NCBI GenBank assembly: GCA_024680915.1
Contig: JAILBN010000097.1
Location: 1-64,000, forward strand
Direction: 5' to 3'
From: Treponemataceae bacterium
Lineage (GTDB): Bacteria > Spirochaetota > Spirochaetia > Treponematales > Treponemataceae
Length of the DNA stretch: 64,000 nucleotides
Below, in pieces: positions 8,594 through 16,832 of this stretch. The notes below the pieces were generated by a model. The model was not told the origin of the DNA. It saw only the letters and a list, made by a program, of their open reading frames with translations, and searched no databases. Position 1 is the first letter of the stretch; each line of letters opens with the position of its first letter. A program made the translations under genes and the position numbers.

Positions 8594-9256
8594 ATGGATG
8601 TACAGCAGATTGTCAATCTTGTCGGAACGGCTACGCTCCAGACCCTTTCTATGGTCTTTTTCTCAACGATTTTCTCGCTTTTCCTGGGACTTCCCCTGGG
8701 TATTCTTCTTTGCGTGACGGATCCTGTGACTGGGATAATGCCCAAGCCTGTCCTTTACCAGGTGCTTACCCGCATCGTCAATGTTTTAAGATCCTTTCCC
8801 TTCATTATACTGATGATATTACTGTTTCCGCTTTCCCGAGTGATCGTGGGTACCAGCATAGGAACTACGGCTACTATCGTTCCTCTTTCCATAGCTGCCG
8901 CCCCCTTTGTTGCCAGGGTCATTGAGTCTGCGTTGAAGGAGGTCGATCCCGGGGTTGTACAAGCATCCCGCGCCATGGGCTCGACGAATTTCCAGATAAT
9001 TACGAAGGTCCTGCTTCCCGAAGCTATGCCTTCCCTTGTCTCTGGTATAACCCTTACGATCATAAACCTTATTGGCTATTCAGCCATGGCTGGTGCTATC
9101 GGGGGCGGCGGCCTGGGCGATCTTGCCATCCGCTACGGATACCAGCGTTTCCGCACGGATATAATGATTGTATCCGTCGTAGTAATCCTTGTCCTTGTGG
9201 AAGTCATCCAGGTTATAGGTACCAAGATAAGCTCCCACTTGATGGCAAAGAGATAA
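8594..9256 (+). CDS. metI: Methionine ABC transporter permease MetI
   Basis: Inner-membrane permease of the methionine importer, 220 residues with five to six membrane segments. The EAA-type coupling loop that docks on MetN is seen as EVDPGVVQASRAMGSTNFQIITKVLLPEAMPS. Length and order are standard for MetI. The start lies one base after the metN stop and uses GGCGGT as a weak ribosome site, consistent with translational coupling. Confidence 0.96.
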   Translation: MDVQQIVNLVGTATLQTLSMVFFSTIFSLFLGLPLGILLCVTDPVTGIMPKPVLYQVLTRIVNVLRSFPFIILMILLFPLSRVIVGTSIGTTATIVPLSIAAAPFVARVIESALKEVDPGVVQASRAMGSTNFQIITKVLLPEAMPSLVSGITLTIINLIGYSAMAGAIGGGGLGDLAIRYGYQRFRTDIMIVSVVVILVLVEVIQVIGTKISSHLMAKR

Positions 9257-9301
9257 ATGTTAAAAGCATCTTGAAATTACGATTTTTTATTTTTGTTTTG
9301 C

Positions 9302-9320
9302 AGGTCTGCGTCGCGGACTT
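9302..9320 (+). other. Intercistronic hairpin between metI and metQ
   Basis: AGGTCTGC/GCGGACTT forms an 8-bp stem with a 3-base loop followed by an A/T-rich tract. It could partly terminate or stabilise an mRNA end, a common way of unbalancing permease and binding-protein levels. Confidence 0.4.
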
Positions 9321-9416
9321 TATATTTTTAGCATGTTTTTGATCCACTTCGGACATGCGGAAGTCAAACGTGATAATTGAAGTTTCACCTTGGCTTTTTT
9401 ATTGAAGGAGAAAAAA

Positions 9417-10217
9417 ATGAGAAAAATGATTGCTGTTCTGGCGGTATTGATTCTCGCAGGCGCTCTCCTTTTTGCCGGCGGTAAAAAGGAAGATTCAAAA
9501 GTTCTTAAGGTCGGGGCTACTCCTGAGCCTCATGCTTCTATGCTGAACCTTATTGTTGATGATATGTCTAGGGCTGGATATACTCTTGAGGTCATTGAGT
9601 TTACAGATTATGTCACTCCCAACAGAGCTCTTGAGGACGGACAGATCGATGCTAACTTTTTTCAGCACATTCCCTATCTTGAGGATCAGAACAAGGAAAT
9701 GGGTTACCATCTTGTGAATGCCGGTGGTATTCACATTGAGCCTATCGCTTTGTATTCAAAGAAAATAGCTTCTCTCTCAGAGCTTTCTGACGGAGCTTCT
9801 GTAGCAATTCCTAACGACCCGACTAATGAAGGCCGTGCTCTTCTCCTTCTTCAGAGCGCAGGACTCATAAAACTGGATGCTGCGGCTGGAATTACAGCTA
9901 CTCCTCTTGATATCACAGACAATCCCAAGAATCTGAAGTTCAACGAGATTGAGGCTGCTTCTCTTCCTCGTGTACTCAGTGATGTTGACGCTGCTGTCAT
10001 CAACGGAAACTATGCTATTCCTGCCGGGCTCAGCGCAAAGAAAGACGGTTTGTTCGTTGAGGGTGCCGATTCTCCTTACGTGAATATAATCACCGTTAAG
10101 GCTGGTAACGAGAATGACCCACGTATAAAGGCTCTTGTCAATGCTCTTAAGAGCGATGAGATAAAGAACTACGTAAACGAAACTTATCCAAACGGTGAAG
10201 TTGTTCTGGTATTCTAA
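9417..10217 (+). CDS. metQ: Methionine-binding protein MetQ
   Basis: Extracytoplasmic substrate-binding component of MetNIQ (NlpA family). The ATG at 9417 follows AAGGAG by six bases; the track start is nine codons too early. Residues 1-24 are a signal peptide (MRKMIAVLAVLILAGALLFAGG). Family motifs follow: KVGATPEPHASML, DYVTPNRALEDGQIDANFFQHIPYL and NGNYAIPAGL. The lipobox cysteine usual for MetQ is absent: the cleavage region reads LLFAGGKKED, so the protein is probably released by signal peptidase I instead of lipid-anchored. Length 266 residues. A strong terminator follows. Confidence 0.94.
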   Translation: MRKMIAVLAVLILAGALLFAGGKKEDSKVLKVGATPEPHASMLNLIVDDMSRAGYTLEVIEFTDYVTPNRALEDGQIDANFFQHIPYLEDQNKEMGYHLVNAGGIHIEPIALYSKKIASLSELSDGASVAIPNDPTNEGRALLLLQSAGLIKLDAAAGITATPLDITDNPKNLKFNEIEAASLPRVLSDVDAAVINGNYAIPAGLSAKKDGLFVEGADSPYVNIITVKAGNENDPRIKALVNALKSDEIKNYVNETYPNGEVVLVF

Positions 10218-10256
10218 AAGCAAGAGGCGCTGTATAAAAGCGGCGCCTTGATTGCA

Positions 10257-10297
10257 AAAAAAACGCGCTCTTCGGAATGAAGAACGCGTTTTTTTTG
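10257..10297. terminator. Bidirectional terminator between metQ and convergent orphan
   Basis: AAAACGCG/CGCGTTTT with an inner TCTTC/GAAGA stem; an A run on the left and eight T on the right allow it to work in both directions. Confidence 0.9.
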
Positions 10298-11827
10298 TCA
10301 GGATTGTTTCTGCATGTAGAGCTGCATCAAGGAAACGAATAGATAAATCTGCTTATAAATGTTCTTGCCCTGTTCCATAATAGGAACGTCCGCGAAGTGG
10401 TCAAGCTCTTTCCAATTTATGATCAGTTCTGGCCGCTGTTTCTCATGATCCTCAAGCAGCTCTTTTGTGTTCTTGCCTATCGTTATCAGCTGCTGACAGG
10501 ATGTTCCTATAATGGTACGGGCCTTGCCGTTCATGTCGCTCATTATTGACTGCATTATGTTACGTGCCTCGGTGTCACGGTCTACACGGAGCATATAATT
10601 CTTTATCTTTGAGCCGTATTCTCCGCTTTCTGCGATGGAAGCGTCAAATGCCGTTATTGTATCTGAGGCTTCCAGCAGCTTGTGATAGGCTTCTGACATG
10701 GCAGCTGAAAGCTGGGCGCTGACCCATTTTCCCCTGATGAGGACGATGTCGCAGAAGGTGCGCATGTCTTTTTTCACACAATCAAGCAGATATGCCTTTA
10801 AGTAGTTCAACGGATTTGCGTATGTATAGCCTTCAAGGTTTTTCTTGGCGAATTCTGTTCCACCTGTAGCTGTATAGTATTTTAAGTTCGAGATGGCGGT
10901 CGTTCCGAAAATCTGCTTGAGAAGATCATCCGTCTTGGAGCTCTGCTGGTTCTGCTCCAGCTTTTTCAGAGTTTTTGAGGATGTGTTCCTTATATTGTCC
11001 AGGAATACCTCCGCAATGTGTTCTTGTTTTATCGTAATCTTAGAGGAATATTCCGGGTTCTCGGTTATAAGCTTTATCATTCCGTCAAGGACATCGGTGC
11101 TTCTAAGATCCCTCAATCTTGCAAGGATTTTATTCCATAGGTTCTGAGGTATGGGAACTACGTCCCTGTTCTCTTTTAGGATTTCGAAAATCTCTCCCCA
11201 GTCTGAGGGAGAGAGAGGAAGGGTAAAGGCTGTGGCTATAAAATCCTTTATGTCGTCAGAGATATACTCTCCCCTGATTGCCTCAAAGTGAGGGGGCATG
11301 GAGAAATCGTGCTCACGTATGGAGGAGTCGAATTTCTTCAGGGTGAAATAATAGTCGAACTTGCAGAATGATATGAAAGCCTGCAGAAGATTGTAGGTTT
11401 TGTCTATATTCGTTATACGTGTTATATCAAAGAGAGAAGAGACCAGGGCAAAATCTTTTCCGACGGATTCTTTCAAGGATTTAAGAGATTCTGTTTTTTC
11501 CCTGTTAAGGATATTAGCTTCATCAAGACGCTCTATGGCTTCTTTTGCTTCCTGTGAGATAAAATGGTTGATCACCCAATTCTTGTAGGCATTGGGGTTC
11601 GAGATGTTCTGAAATATGAGTTGAGCTGGGGACGTAGCCTTGTAGAACTCATAGAAAAGCTTGGCGAAGGAAGGTTGCACTTCATAGGAGGAACCTTTTA
11701 TGAACTTGAATTTACCCTTGCTCAAATCTTTTGCAATGGCCTTCAACTGTCTTTTTTTCAATACCTCAGGGTCAGAGCCTTTGAACATGGCTGCAAATAG
11801 ACGCTGAAAAAAATTCTCACTGGACAT
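10298..11827 (-). CDS. Large helical orphan, possibly spirochaete-specific
   Basis: A 509-residue cytoplasmic-looking protein with no signal peptide or membrane segment. The start is set at MSSENFFQRLF (11827), 16 codons inside the track ORF, because a good promoter ends six bases upstream of it. The sequence is rich in Lys, Glu, Leu and Phe and looks all-helical, with no catalytic motif I recognise. It resembles in style uncharacterised treponemal proteins (DUF5312-like is a guess). It shares general character with the 52742-54679 orphan: both are long, helical, minus-strand, leaderless-type and divergent from a leaderless-type gene. Function unknown. Confidence 0.7.
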   Translation of the reverse strand: MSSENFFQRLFAAMFKGSDPEVLKKRQLKAIAKDLSKGKFKFIKGSSYEVQPSFAKLFYEFYKATSPAQLIFQNISNPNAYKNWVINHFISQEAKEAIERLDEANILNREKTESLKSLKESVGKDFALVSSLFDITRITNIDKTYNLLQAFISFCKFDYYFTLKKFDSSIREHDFSMPPHFEAIRGEYISDDIKDFIATAFTLPLSPSDWGEIFEILKENRDVVPIPQNLWNKILARLRDLRSTDVLDGMIKLITENPEYSSKITIKQEHIAEVFLDNIRNTSSKTLKKLEQNQQSSKTDDLLKQIFGTTAISNLKYYTATGGTEFAKKNLEGYTYANPLNYLKAYLLDCVKKDMRTFCDIVLIRGKWVSAQLSAAMSEAYHKLLEASDTITAFDASIAESGEYGSKIKNYMLRVDRDTEARNIMQSIMSDMNGKARTIIGTSCQQLITIGKNTKELLEDHEKQRPELIINWKELDHFADVPIMEQGKNIYKQIYLFVSLMQLYMQKQS

Positions 11828-11833
11828 ATATAT

Positions 11834-11862
11834 ATTATGCGTAAATTTCAGCTTAAAATCAA
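11834..11862 (-). promoter_or_regulatory. Promoter of helical orphan, leaderless-type
   Basis: On the minus strand: TTGATT, 17 bp, CATAAT, then six bases to the ATG at 11827. Confidence 0.55.
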
Positions 11863-11902
11863 GCATCTGAAACACTTAATAGAGATTATATCGATAATCG
11901 GT

Positions 11903-11931
11903 TTGAAAAAAAGCAATACTAGTGCTAGAAT
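11903..11931 (+). promoter_or_regulatory. Promoter of receiver/RsbW/cNMP gene, leaderless-type
   Basis: TTGAAA, 17 bp, TAGAAT, six bases, then ATG at 11938. Divergent from the promoter at 11834-11862; the two -35 boxes are about 40 bp apart. Confidence 0.6.
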
Positions 11932-11937
11932 TGAGTT

Positions 11938-13266
11938 ATGAAGAAAATACTTGTTGTTTCTACAAATGAAAAAGTAATCAGTACAGTAAAAAAGGTTTGC
12001 AACAAATATCAGGCTTATTTCGATCCTTCCTTTTTTTCTGATATGGAAGAGGCCTTAAGTTATATTGATTACGAGCTTCCGGAGATAAAAATACTCGATT
12101 TCACCTCCGAGTCCTTGGATTGTAACCGTCTCATATCGACGATAGATGCCGACCCCTGGCTTCATAACGGTGGTATAATAGCTGTCGTTCCGTCTGCCGC
12201 AAAGGGGGAGGAGCTGGATGAAAGAAAAGACCCGAATATCCTTATTATTCAGACTGTATACAATTTTACGGAGAATTTCTCCCGTCTGCTCCGTATACTG
12301 TGGAGAAACCAGCATTTTCTCTTCAACCGAGGAATGCAGGACCGGCTTGGAGGAAAAGAGACCGGGTCCTTCATCTGCGGGAATGATCCTATGGAATTCC
12401 GCATTTATACTACTTTCCTCGTGGGGTATCTCTACAGCACCAACAGGATTAATGCGGACGAGAGGTATGAGCTGCAGACAGCTCTTATGGAGCTGCTTAC
12501 CAATGCCCTTGAGCATGGAAACTGTGCTATAACCTATGAGGAGAAAACAGAATGCCTGGAGCACGGAGGTAATATACTGGAGCTTATAAGGGAGAAAAAC
12601 AGGCTGCCTGAGATTGCCGCCAGGAAGATATATATCGCTTATATGATAGGTAAGTCAAAATCAAAATTCGTTATCCGTGATGAGGGTGAGGGATTCGATT
12701 GGAGGAGCCGTTTGAGCGAGGATTTCAGCGATGGTATGCATGGACGCGGTATGAAGCTCACAGAATCCTTGGTTAAGAATCTTTCTTATAATGATAAGGG
12801 AAATGAGGTTTCTTTCGAAATCACGAATCTTAAGGACGCAGCCAACACCGTTCCTGGAATAATGGTTCCCTTCTCATCCGTGCAGTATAAGGACAAACAG
12901 ATTGTATGCCGTGAGAATGAACCTTCCAATGATTTGTACTTTATAGTGAGCGGACGTTTCGCAGTGTATTCAGGCAAGAAACTCGTTTCTGTGCTCACTC
13001 CTAACGATATGTTCATAGGTGAAATGGCTTTCCTTATGAACGACAGGCGTTCTGCTTCCATAATGTCGGTGGGGGATGGAAAACTGATTCGTATTCCCAA
13101 GTCATCATTCCTGAATCTTATACGTAGGAATCCCCATTATGGTATATTCCTTTCAAAGCTTTTGGCTCAGCGTCTTCAGGTTCAGACAAAGAAAACTCTT
13201 GCGGTCACTGCCGAGCTTAATGAGCTGAAGCATAAGCTTTCTCTGCCCGATTTCCTTGCGGATTGA
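11938..13266 (+). CDS. Pseudo-receiver / RsbW-like ATPase / cyclic-nucleotide-binding regulator
   Basis: A 442-residue three-domain signalling protein. Residues 1-125 have a receiver-like fold with Asp 54 (IKILDFTSES) but lack the acidic pair near the N-terminus (STNEK) and a clear conserved Lys, so phosphorylation is doubtful. Residues about 150-295 are a GHKL ATPase of the anti-sigma RsbW type: ELLTNALEHGN, DEGEGFDWRS and GRGMKLTESL carry the N, G1 and G2 boxes. Residues about 305-425 are a cNMP-binding/CAP effector domain (NDLYFIVSGRFAVYSGKKL, GEMAFLMNDRRSASIMSV). No helix-turn-helix follows. Likely role: a switch kinase or partner-binding protein gated by a small ligand. No anti-sigma antagonist gene is adjacent. 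Confidence 0.85.
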   Translation: MKKILVVSTNEKVISTVKKVCNKYQAYFDPSFFSDMEEALSYIDYELPEIKILDFTSESLDCNRLISTIDADPWLHNGGIIAVVPSAAKGEELDERKDPNILIIQTVYNFTENFSRLLRILWRNQHFLFNRGMQDRLGGKETGSFICGNDPMEFRIYTTFLVGYLYSTNRINADERYELQTALMELLTNALEHGNCAITYEEKTECLEHGGNILELIREKNRLPEIAARKIYIAYMIGKSKSKFVIRDEGEGFDWRSRLSEDFSDGMHGRGMKLTESLVKNLSYNDKGNEVSFEITNLKDAANTVPGIMVPFSSVQYKDKQIVCRENEPSNDLYFIVSGRFAVYSGKKLVSVLTPNDMFIGEMAFLMNDRRSASIMSVGDGKLIRIPKSSFLNLIRRNPHYGIFLSKLLAQRLQVQTKKTLAVTAELNELKHKLSLPDFLAD

Positions 13267-13349
13267 CATCGCTCTTTCTCTGGGGAATGCTCCGGCGGTT
13301 CTTTTGTCTGCTTATAGACTTTTAGCGCCTAGTCTAGTATTTTTATTTT

Positions 13350-14870
13350 ATGTCTCTTAATTGTAACGAAATCAACAAAGTCCTTGATGAATTGGATATA
13401 GAAGCTTCTTTCATCCAGCAGATAGTTCAGCCGGGCTATGACTCAATGGCTTTGTACTGCTATAAAAACGGTGTTTCCAAAACTGTCCTCATTTGTCTTG
13501 CGGCCGGGGCCTGCCGCATCCATACCACAAGACGGAAAATCCCGAAGAATGATAAGCCGCTCCGCTTCATGGAGTTCCTTAAATCCCGCATAAAAGGCTG
13601 CCGGATAAACTCCTGCCGGCAGATTGGATACGAGCGGGTAATAAAGCTTGACTTGACTAACTCCCAGGAGCATTTCTTCATGTTCGTGCGCTTGTGGAGC
13701 GCCGCCGCCAATATAATCGTCACTGATGAAAACTTGAAGGTGCTGGATGTTTTTTACAGGCGGCCAAAAAAGAATGAAGTTTCCGGCGGGGTTTTCGTGC
13801 CGCCGGAGCCTCTTCCTAAATCTGAGGAGGATTTGAGCCGTTTCCCGGTGCGCACCTTCGATGAGCTTGATGAAAGCGGTGATGCTTGGGATGCCGCTTC
13901 TGGAACTGCTTCTAGGACCAAGGCTGAGGGCAGTTCCTCTGAAGGGGAAGGTCCTGTCGTTGCCAGACCGGCCGGCAGCCTGTCTTTCTGTGAGAAAATC
14001 GACAGGTGGTATGGGGAGCATGCGGAGCGGCTTTCCAGGGAGGCCTTGCTTGAGCAGGCCCAGAAGCTGTACACCTCCAGAAGGAGCCGCATGGAAGCCG
14101 CTCTTAAAAAACTGGAAGGGAAAAGGGAAGCTTTTCTGCTTGCTGAGCAGTGGAAGCACCAGGGGGACTTGGTCCTGTCCTATGGGCATCTGATAAAGCC
14201 GGAGCTTTCTTATCTTGAATGCGTAGACTACGATACGGGAAACACTATCAGAATTCCTGTGGATCCGGAAAAAAGCACACAGAAGAATGCCGAGTTTTAT
14301 TATGATAAATATAAAAAAGCCCTTTCCGGACTTGATGACCTGGAGCATGATATAAGCCGTGCCAAAAAGGATATCCTGGCTCTGGAGTATGCTTACGATG
14401 CTCTGCTGAAGGAACCGAATCCCCTGCGTATGCAGCAGATGATCCGCCAGCAGACGAAGCCCAAGCAGCAGATTGCCAAGAAACATCCGGGTATAGGCTA
14501 TGAGGTGAAGGGATGGACTATTCTTGCCGGACGAGATGCCGACGAGAACGATGAGCTTCTGAGGCATCATGTGAAAGGGGCGGATATGTGGCTTCATGCC
14601 CGCGATTGGCCGGGGGGTTACGTCTTTATCAAGGCCAGACCGGGTAAAACAGTTCCTCTTGAAATACTTCTTGATGCAGGGAATCTTGCCGTATATTATT
14701 CCAAAGCCCGTAAAGCCCGTACTGCCGATTTGTACTACACCCAGGTGAAGTATCTGCGGCGGGCTAAGAATGCCCCAAAGGGGACTGTTCTGCCTTCCCA
14801 GGAGAAGAATATATGCATCACCCTTGATGAGGAAAGGCTTAGGAAACTTGAGGACTGTAAAAAAGAATAG
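13350..14870 (+). CDS. rqcH: NFACT protein RqcH (Rqc2 homologue)
   Basis: Ribosome quality-control factor that binds stalled 50S-peptidyl-tRNA complexes and directs C-terminal alanine tailing. N-terminal NFACT-N domain (residues 1-170), central coiled coil (about 225-370) and C-terminal NFACT-R domain with HHVKGADMWLHARDWPGG near 405-420. Length 506, somewhat shorter than the roughly 570 of Firmicutes. The N-terminal motif usually written DR near residue 97, needed for tRNA use, reads ER here (QIGYERVIKL, E95-R96), and the early Asp is Asn (MSLNCN). A Gly/Ser/Glu-rich insertion at about 165-205 has higher GC than its surroundings. Previously such proteins were named fibronectin-binding. Confidence 0.88.
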   Translation: MSLNCNEINKVLDELDIEASFIQQIVQPGYDSMALYCYKNGVSKTVLICLAAGACRIHTTRRKIPKNDKPLRFMEFLKSRIKGCRINSCRQIGYERVIKLDLTNSQEHFFMFVRLWSAAANIIVTDENLKVLDVFYRRPKKNEVSGGVFVPPEPLPKSEEDLSRFPVRTFDELDESGDAWDAASGTASRTKAEGSSSEGEGPVVARPAGSLSFCEKIDRWYGEHAERLSREALLEQAQKLYTSRRSRMEAALKKLEGKREAFLLAEQWKHQGDLVLSYGHLIKPELSYLECVDYDTGNTIRIPVDPEKSTQKNAEFYYDKYKKALSGLDDLEHDISRAKKDILALEYAYDALLKEPNPLRMQQMIRQQTKPKQQIAKKHPGIGYEVKGWTILAGRDADENDELLRHHVKGADMWLHARDWPGGYVFIKARPGKTVPLEILLDAGNLAVYYSKARKARTADLYYTQVKYLRRAKNAPKGTVLPSQEKNICITLDEERLRKLEDCKKE

Positions 14871-14933
14871 GTCAGTATGAAGGGCTCTTGCTTTTTATAC
14901 CTGTTTTTTGACTGCTTGGTAATTCCTGTCCGC

Positions 14934-14962
14934 TTGAAACAATCAATCTTATGTGCTAATAT
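14934..14962 (+). promoter_or_regulatory. Promoter of tRNA-Arg
   Basis: TTGAAA, 17 bp, TAATAT; predicted +1 about four bases before the mature tRNA. Confidence 0.65.
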
Positions 14963-14972
14963 TTCTTCAATT

Positions 14973-15046
14973 GGTCCATTAGCTCAGATGGATAGAGCGG
15001 CTCCCTCCTAAGGAGCAGGTCGCACGTTCGACTCGTGTATGGGCCG
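14973..15046 (+). tRNA. tRNA-Arg (anticodon CCU)
   Basis: Complete cloverleaf: acceptor GGTCCAT/ATGGGCC with one G-U, D stem GCTC/GAGC, anticodon stem GCTCC/GGAGC with loop CTCCTAA (anticodon CCT), T arm GCACG-TTCGACT-CGTGT, discriminator G. CCA is not encoded. It reads AGG codons. The convergent MBL gene ends three bases beyond the tRNA 3' end, so no separate terminator fits between them. Confidence 0.95.
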
Positions 15047-15048
15047 TA

Positions 15049-15891
15049 TCAGTCGAAAACGTAGTACACGCCGTGTCTCGCAAAGCCTGCGAAGCCATCT
15101 TTTTTAGGGTGAAAGCCCTTTCTGTTGTCGCCATAATGACAAAGGTACATTTTCTTCCTTATGTTTTCGGGCAGCGACAGGAGCTCCTCGTAGGAGGCGT
15201 GTACCCCTCCCTTGTAAAACTGACAGTCATGGAAGATTGCAGGAGAAGAAGGATAAATTGAATCCAGCCAGTCTATAAGATCCCTGTCGAATATCGTATC
15301 ACCAGTGAAGATTATCTTATCATCTATTACGACGCCCGTTGAGTGGAATGTGGTGCTCCAGTCACCGTGCTTGTTAGGTACGTGTTTTGTCCTGAATATC
15401 TTAAGGTTTATGGAACCGCAGTATGTCTCATAGAAGGGCCTGGGGCTGTTCTCTATGGGTTTGAGTTCCTTGATCGTGAAATAATCAGCAAAGGTAAGGC
15501 TGGGACCGTCGGATTCTTCTCCGTAGGCGAGTCCTCCCTTCAGACTGTTTTCCCAAAGGACATCCCTGTATTCTGGTGTTATATACATGGACAGCGTTTT
15601 GTTGTCTCCGTACCTGTTCAGGAAGGCTACCTCTTCAAGCCCTCCTATATGATCCGCATGGGAATGGGTCACATGGAAATTATCTATATTTTTAATGCTC
15701 AGCCCGCATTTCGCGAAAGCTCTGGAGCATAAGGTACCGCAGTCTATGAGGATATGATCCTTGCCTTTTATAACAAGGAGATTCGTCTGGAAATTTGTCT
15801 TAGTGAACGCACTGCCTGTGCCAAGAAAAAACAGAGACAATGCACCGTCGTTAGTGAGTGAAAGTTTGTCTTTCAACGCTTGTATATGCAT
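15049..15891 (-). CDS. MBL-fold metallo-hydrolase
   Basis: A 280-residue metallo-beta-lactamase-fold hydrolase. The dinuclear metal site is visible as THSHADHIGG (HxHxDH), with later ligands in TGDTIFD and a C-terminal His in LCHYGDN. SLFFLGTGSAF at the N-terminus is the family beta-strand. The layout resembles RNase Z/cyclic-nucleotide phosphodiesterase-type members, but no exosite arm typical of tRNase Z is seen, so the substrate is unknown. ATG at 15891 follows GGTGGA at suitable spacing. Monocistronic, convergent with the tRNA. Confidence 0.85.
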   Translation of the reverse strand: MHIQALKDKLSLTNDGALSLFFLGTGSAFTKTNFQTNLLVIKGKDHILIDCGTLCSRAFAKCGLSIKNIDNFHVTHSHADHIGGLEEVAFLNRYGDNKTLSMYITPEYRDVLWENSLKGGLAYGEESDGPSLTFADYFTIKELKPIENSPRPFYETYCGSINLKIFRTKHVPNKHGDWSTTFHSTGVVIDDKIIFTGDTIFDRDLIDWLDSIYPSSPAIFHDCQFYKGGVHASYEELLSLPENIRKKMYLCHYGDNRKGFHPKKDGFAGFARHGVYYVFD

Positions 15892-15916
15892 TCAATTATC
15901 CACCCTAATAGAGGTA

Positions 15917-15945
15917 ATTATAACAGAGAAAATTACAAAAGTCTA
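15917..15945 (-). promoter_or_regulatory. Promoter of MBL-fold gene
   Basis: Minus strand TAGACT, 17 bp, TATAAT; predicted leader of about 20 bases. Confidence 0.5.
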
Positions 15946-16007
15946 TTAAATAAAAAAAGCTTCATTTCTAGCCTTTCAGAGGAATCTCAATGTTATGTTC
16001 ATACGCT

Positions 16008-16832
16008 TTACAAAAGTTCCAGACCCTCCAGGTCCCTGGAATTTGAAACAAGTATGCCTTTCATTCCCAGTCTGAGGGGTGTGGCAATATCGATGTCATA
16101 ACGGTCTCCTATAGAGACGCATTCTTCGGCGGGAAGACCAAGTATTTCAAGGGCTTTTAGAAAAGGTTCCTCCGCGGGCTTGCTTTTACGGCAGGTATCA
16201 AGGCCGACTATATCCAGAAAAAAATCATCTATGCCGATTGCCTTCAGATTCCTCCATCCTATGTCTGCAGGATTGTTGGTGACACTTATAATTTTATAAG
16301 TGGCTGAGAGCTTTTCCAGCAGATGATGCAGCTTCTCATCTTTTTTCAGGAACCTTTCAGGCTGTATAAGTTCCTTGCGCCATTCTATGCTTTTTTCCAC
16401 AGAGTATCCGAAGCCTTGCATCACAAGGGCAAAGCTTGTTTTTGCTCCCCCGTGTGTGACAGCGAATGCTTCCCTTGCGTCTTCTATCCTTTTTTCTGCC
16501 TGGCTGAAGGATATTCCTTCAAGGTCAGCGAATCTCTGGACCTGAACGTCTATTTGGTGGGCGAGGTATTGGTCATTTGTGTAGAGAGTGTTATCTATGT
16601 CGAAGATAAGTGCAGAGATTTTTCCCTCGGTGCCGGACTTTTGCCCGGATAGGCCAGCTTTTTGCCCGGAGGCATCGGTATTTTGCCCGGATAGACCAGC
16701 TTTTTGCCCAGAGGCATCGATGTTTTGCCCGGATGTGCCGGACTTTTGCATGGAGAAGCTTTTATCCTCTTCAATCCTTATCTTGCTGTCCCCTGCAGGT
16801 CTTTTTTTCAGCTGTAAGTTGTATAGTCTCAT
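16008..16832 (-). CDS. HAD-family hydrolase with N-terminal SGQ repeat extension
   Basis: A haloacid-dehalogenase-type phosphatase, likely acting on a small phosphorylated metabolite. The catalytic core starts near residue 73: motif I FDIDNTLYTND (nucleophile Asp and acid/base Asp), motif II SVTNNP, motif III Lys in CRKSKPAEEPF and motif IV GDRYDIDIATP. A pyrimidine 5'-nucleotidase/YjjG-like function is one possibility. The first 70 residues are unusual: after a basic start come five or more seven-residue repeats of the type SGQ(K/N)xxx. An internal start near the core cannot be excluded, but the ATGA overlap with the upstream FGGY gene supports 16832. Last gene of the prs operon. Confidence 0.85.
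   Translation of the reverse strand: MRLYNLQLKKRPAGDSKIRIEEDKSFSMQKSGTSGQNIDASGQKAGLSGQNTDASGQKAGLSGQKSGTEGKISALIFDIDNTLYTNDQYLAHQIDVQVQRFADLEGISFSQAEKRIEDAREAFAVTHGGAKTSFALVMQGFGYSVEKSIEWRKELIQPERFLKKDEKLHHLLEKLSATYKIISVTNNPADIGWRNLKAIGIDDFFLDIVGLDTCRKSKPAEEPFLKALEILGLPAEECVSIGDRYDIDIATPLRLGMKGILVSNSRDLEGLELL
16626..16751 (-). repeat. 21/42-bp in-frame tandem repeat inside HAD gene
   Basis: Encodes consecutive heptapeptides SGQNIDA, SGQKAGL, SGQNTDA, SGQKAGL, SGQKSGT. At DNA level two 42-bp units differ at only a few bases. All units are multiples of three, so gain or loss keeps the frame. Confidence 0.85.

Noticed and set aside
13443-14597. 384-aa minus-strand ORF opposite rqcH
   Set aside because: Shadow ORF over the NFACT protein; composition is that of an antisense translation.
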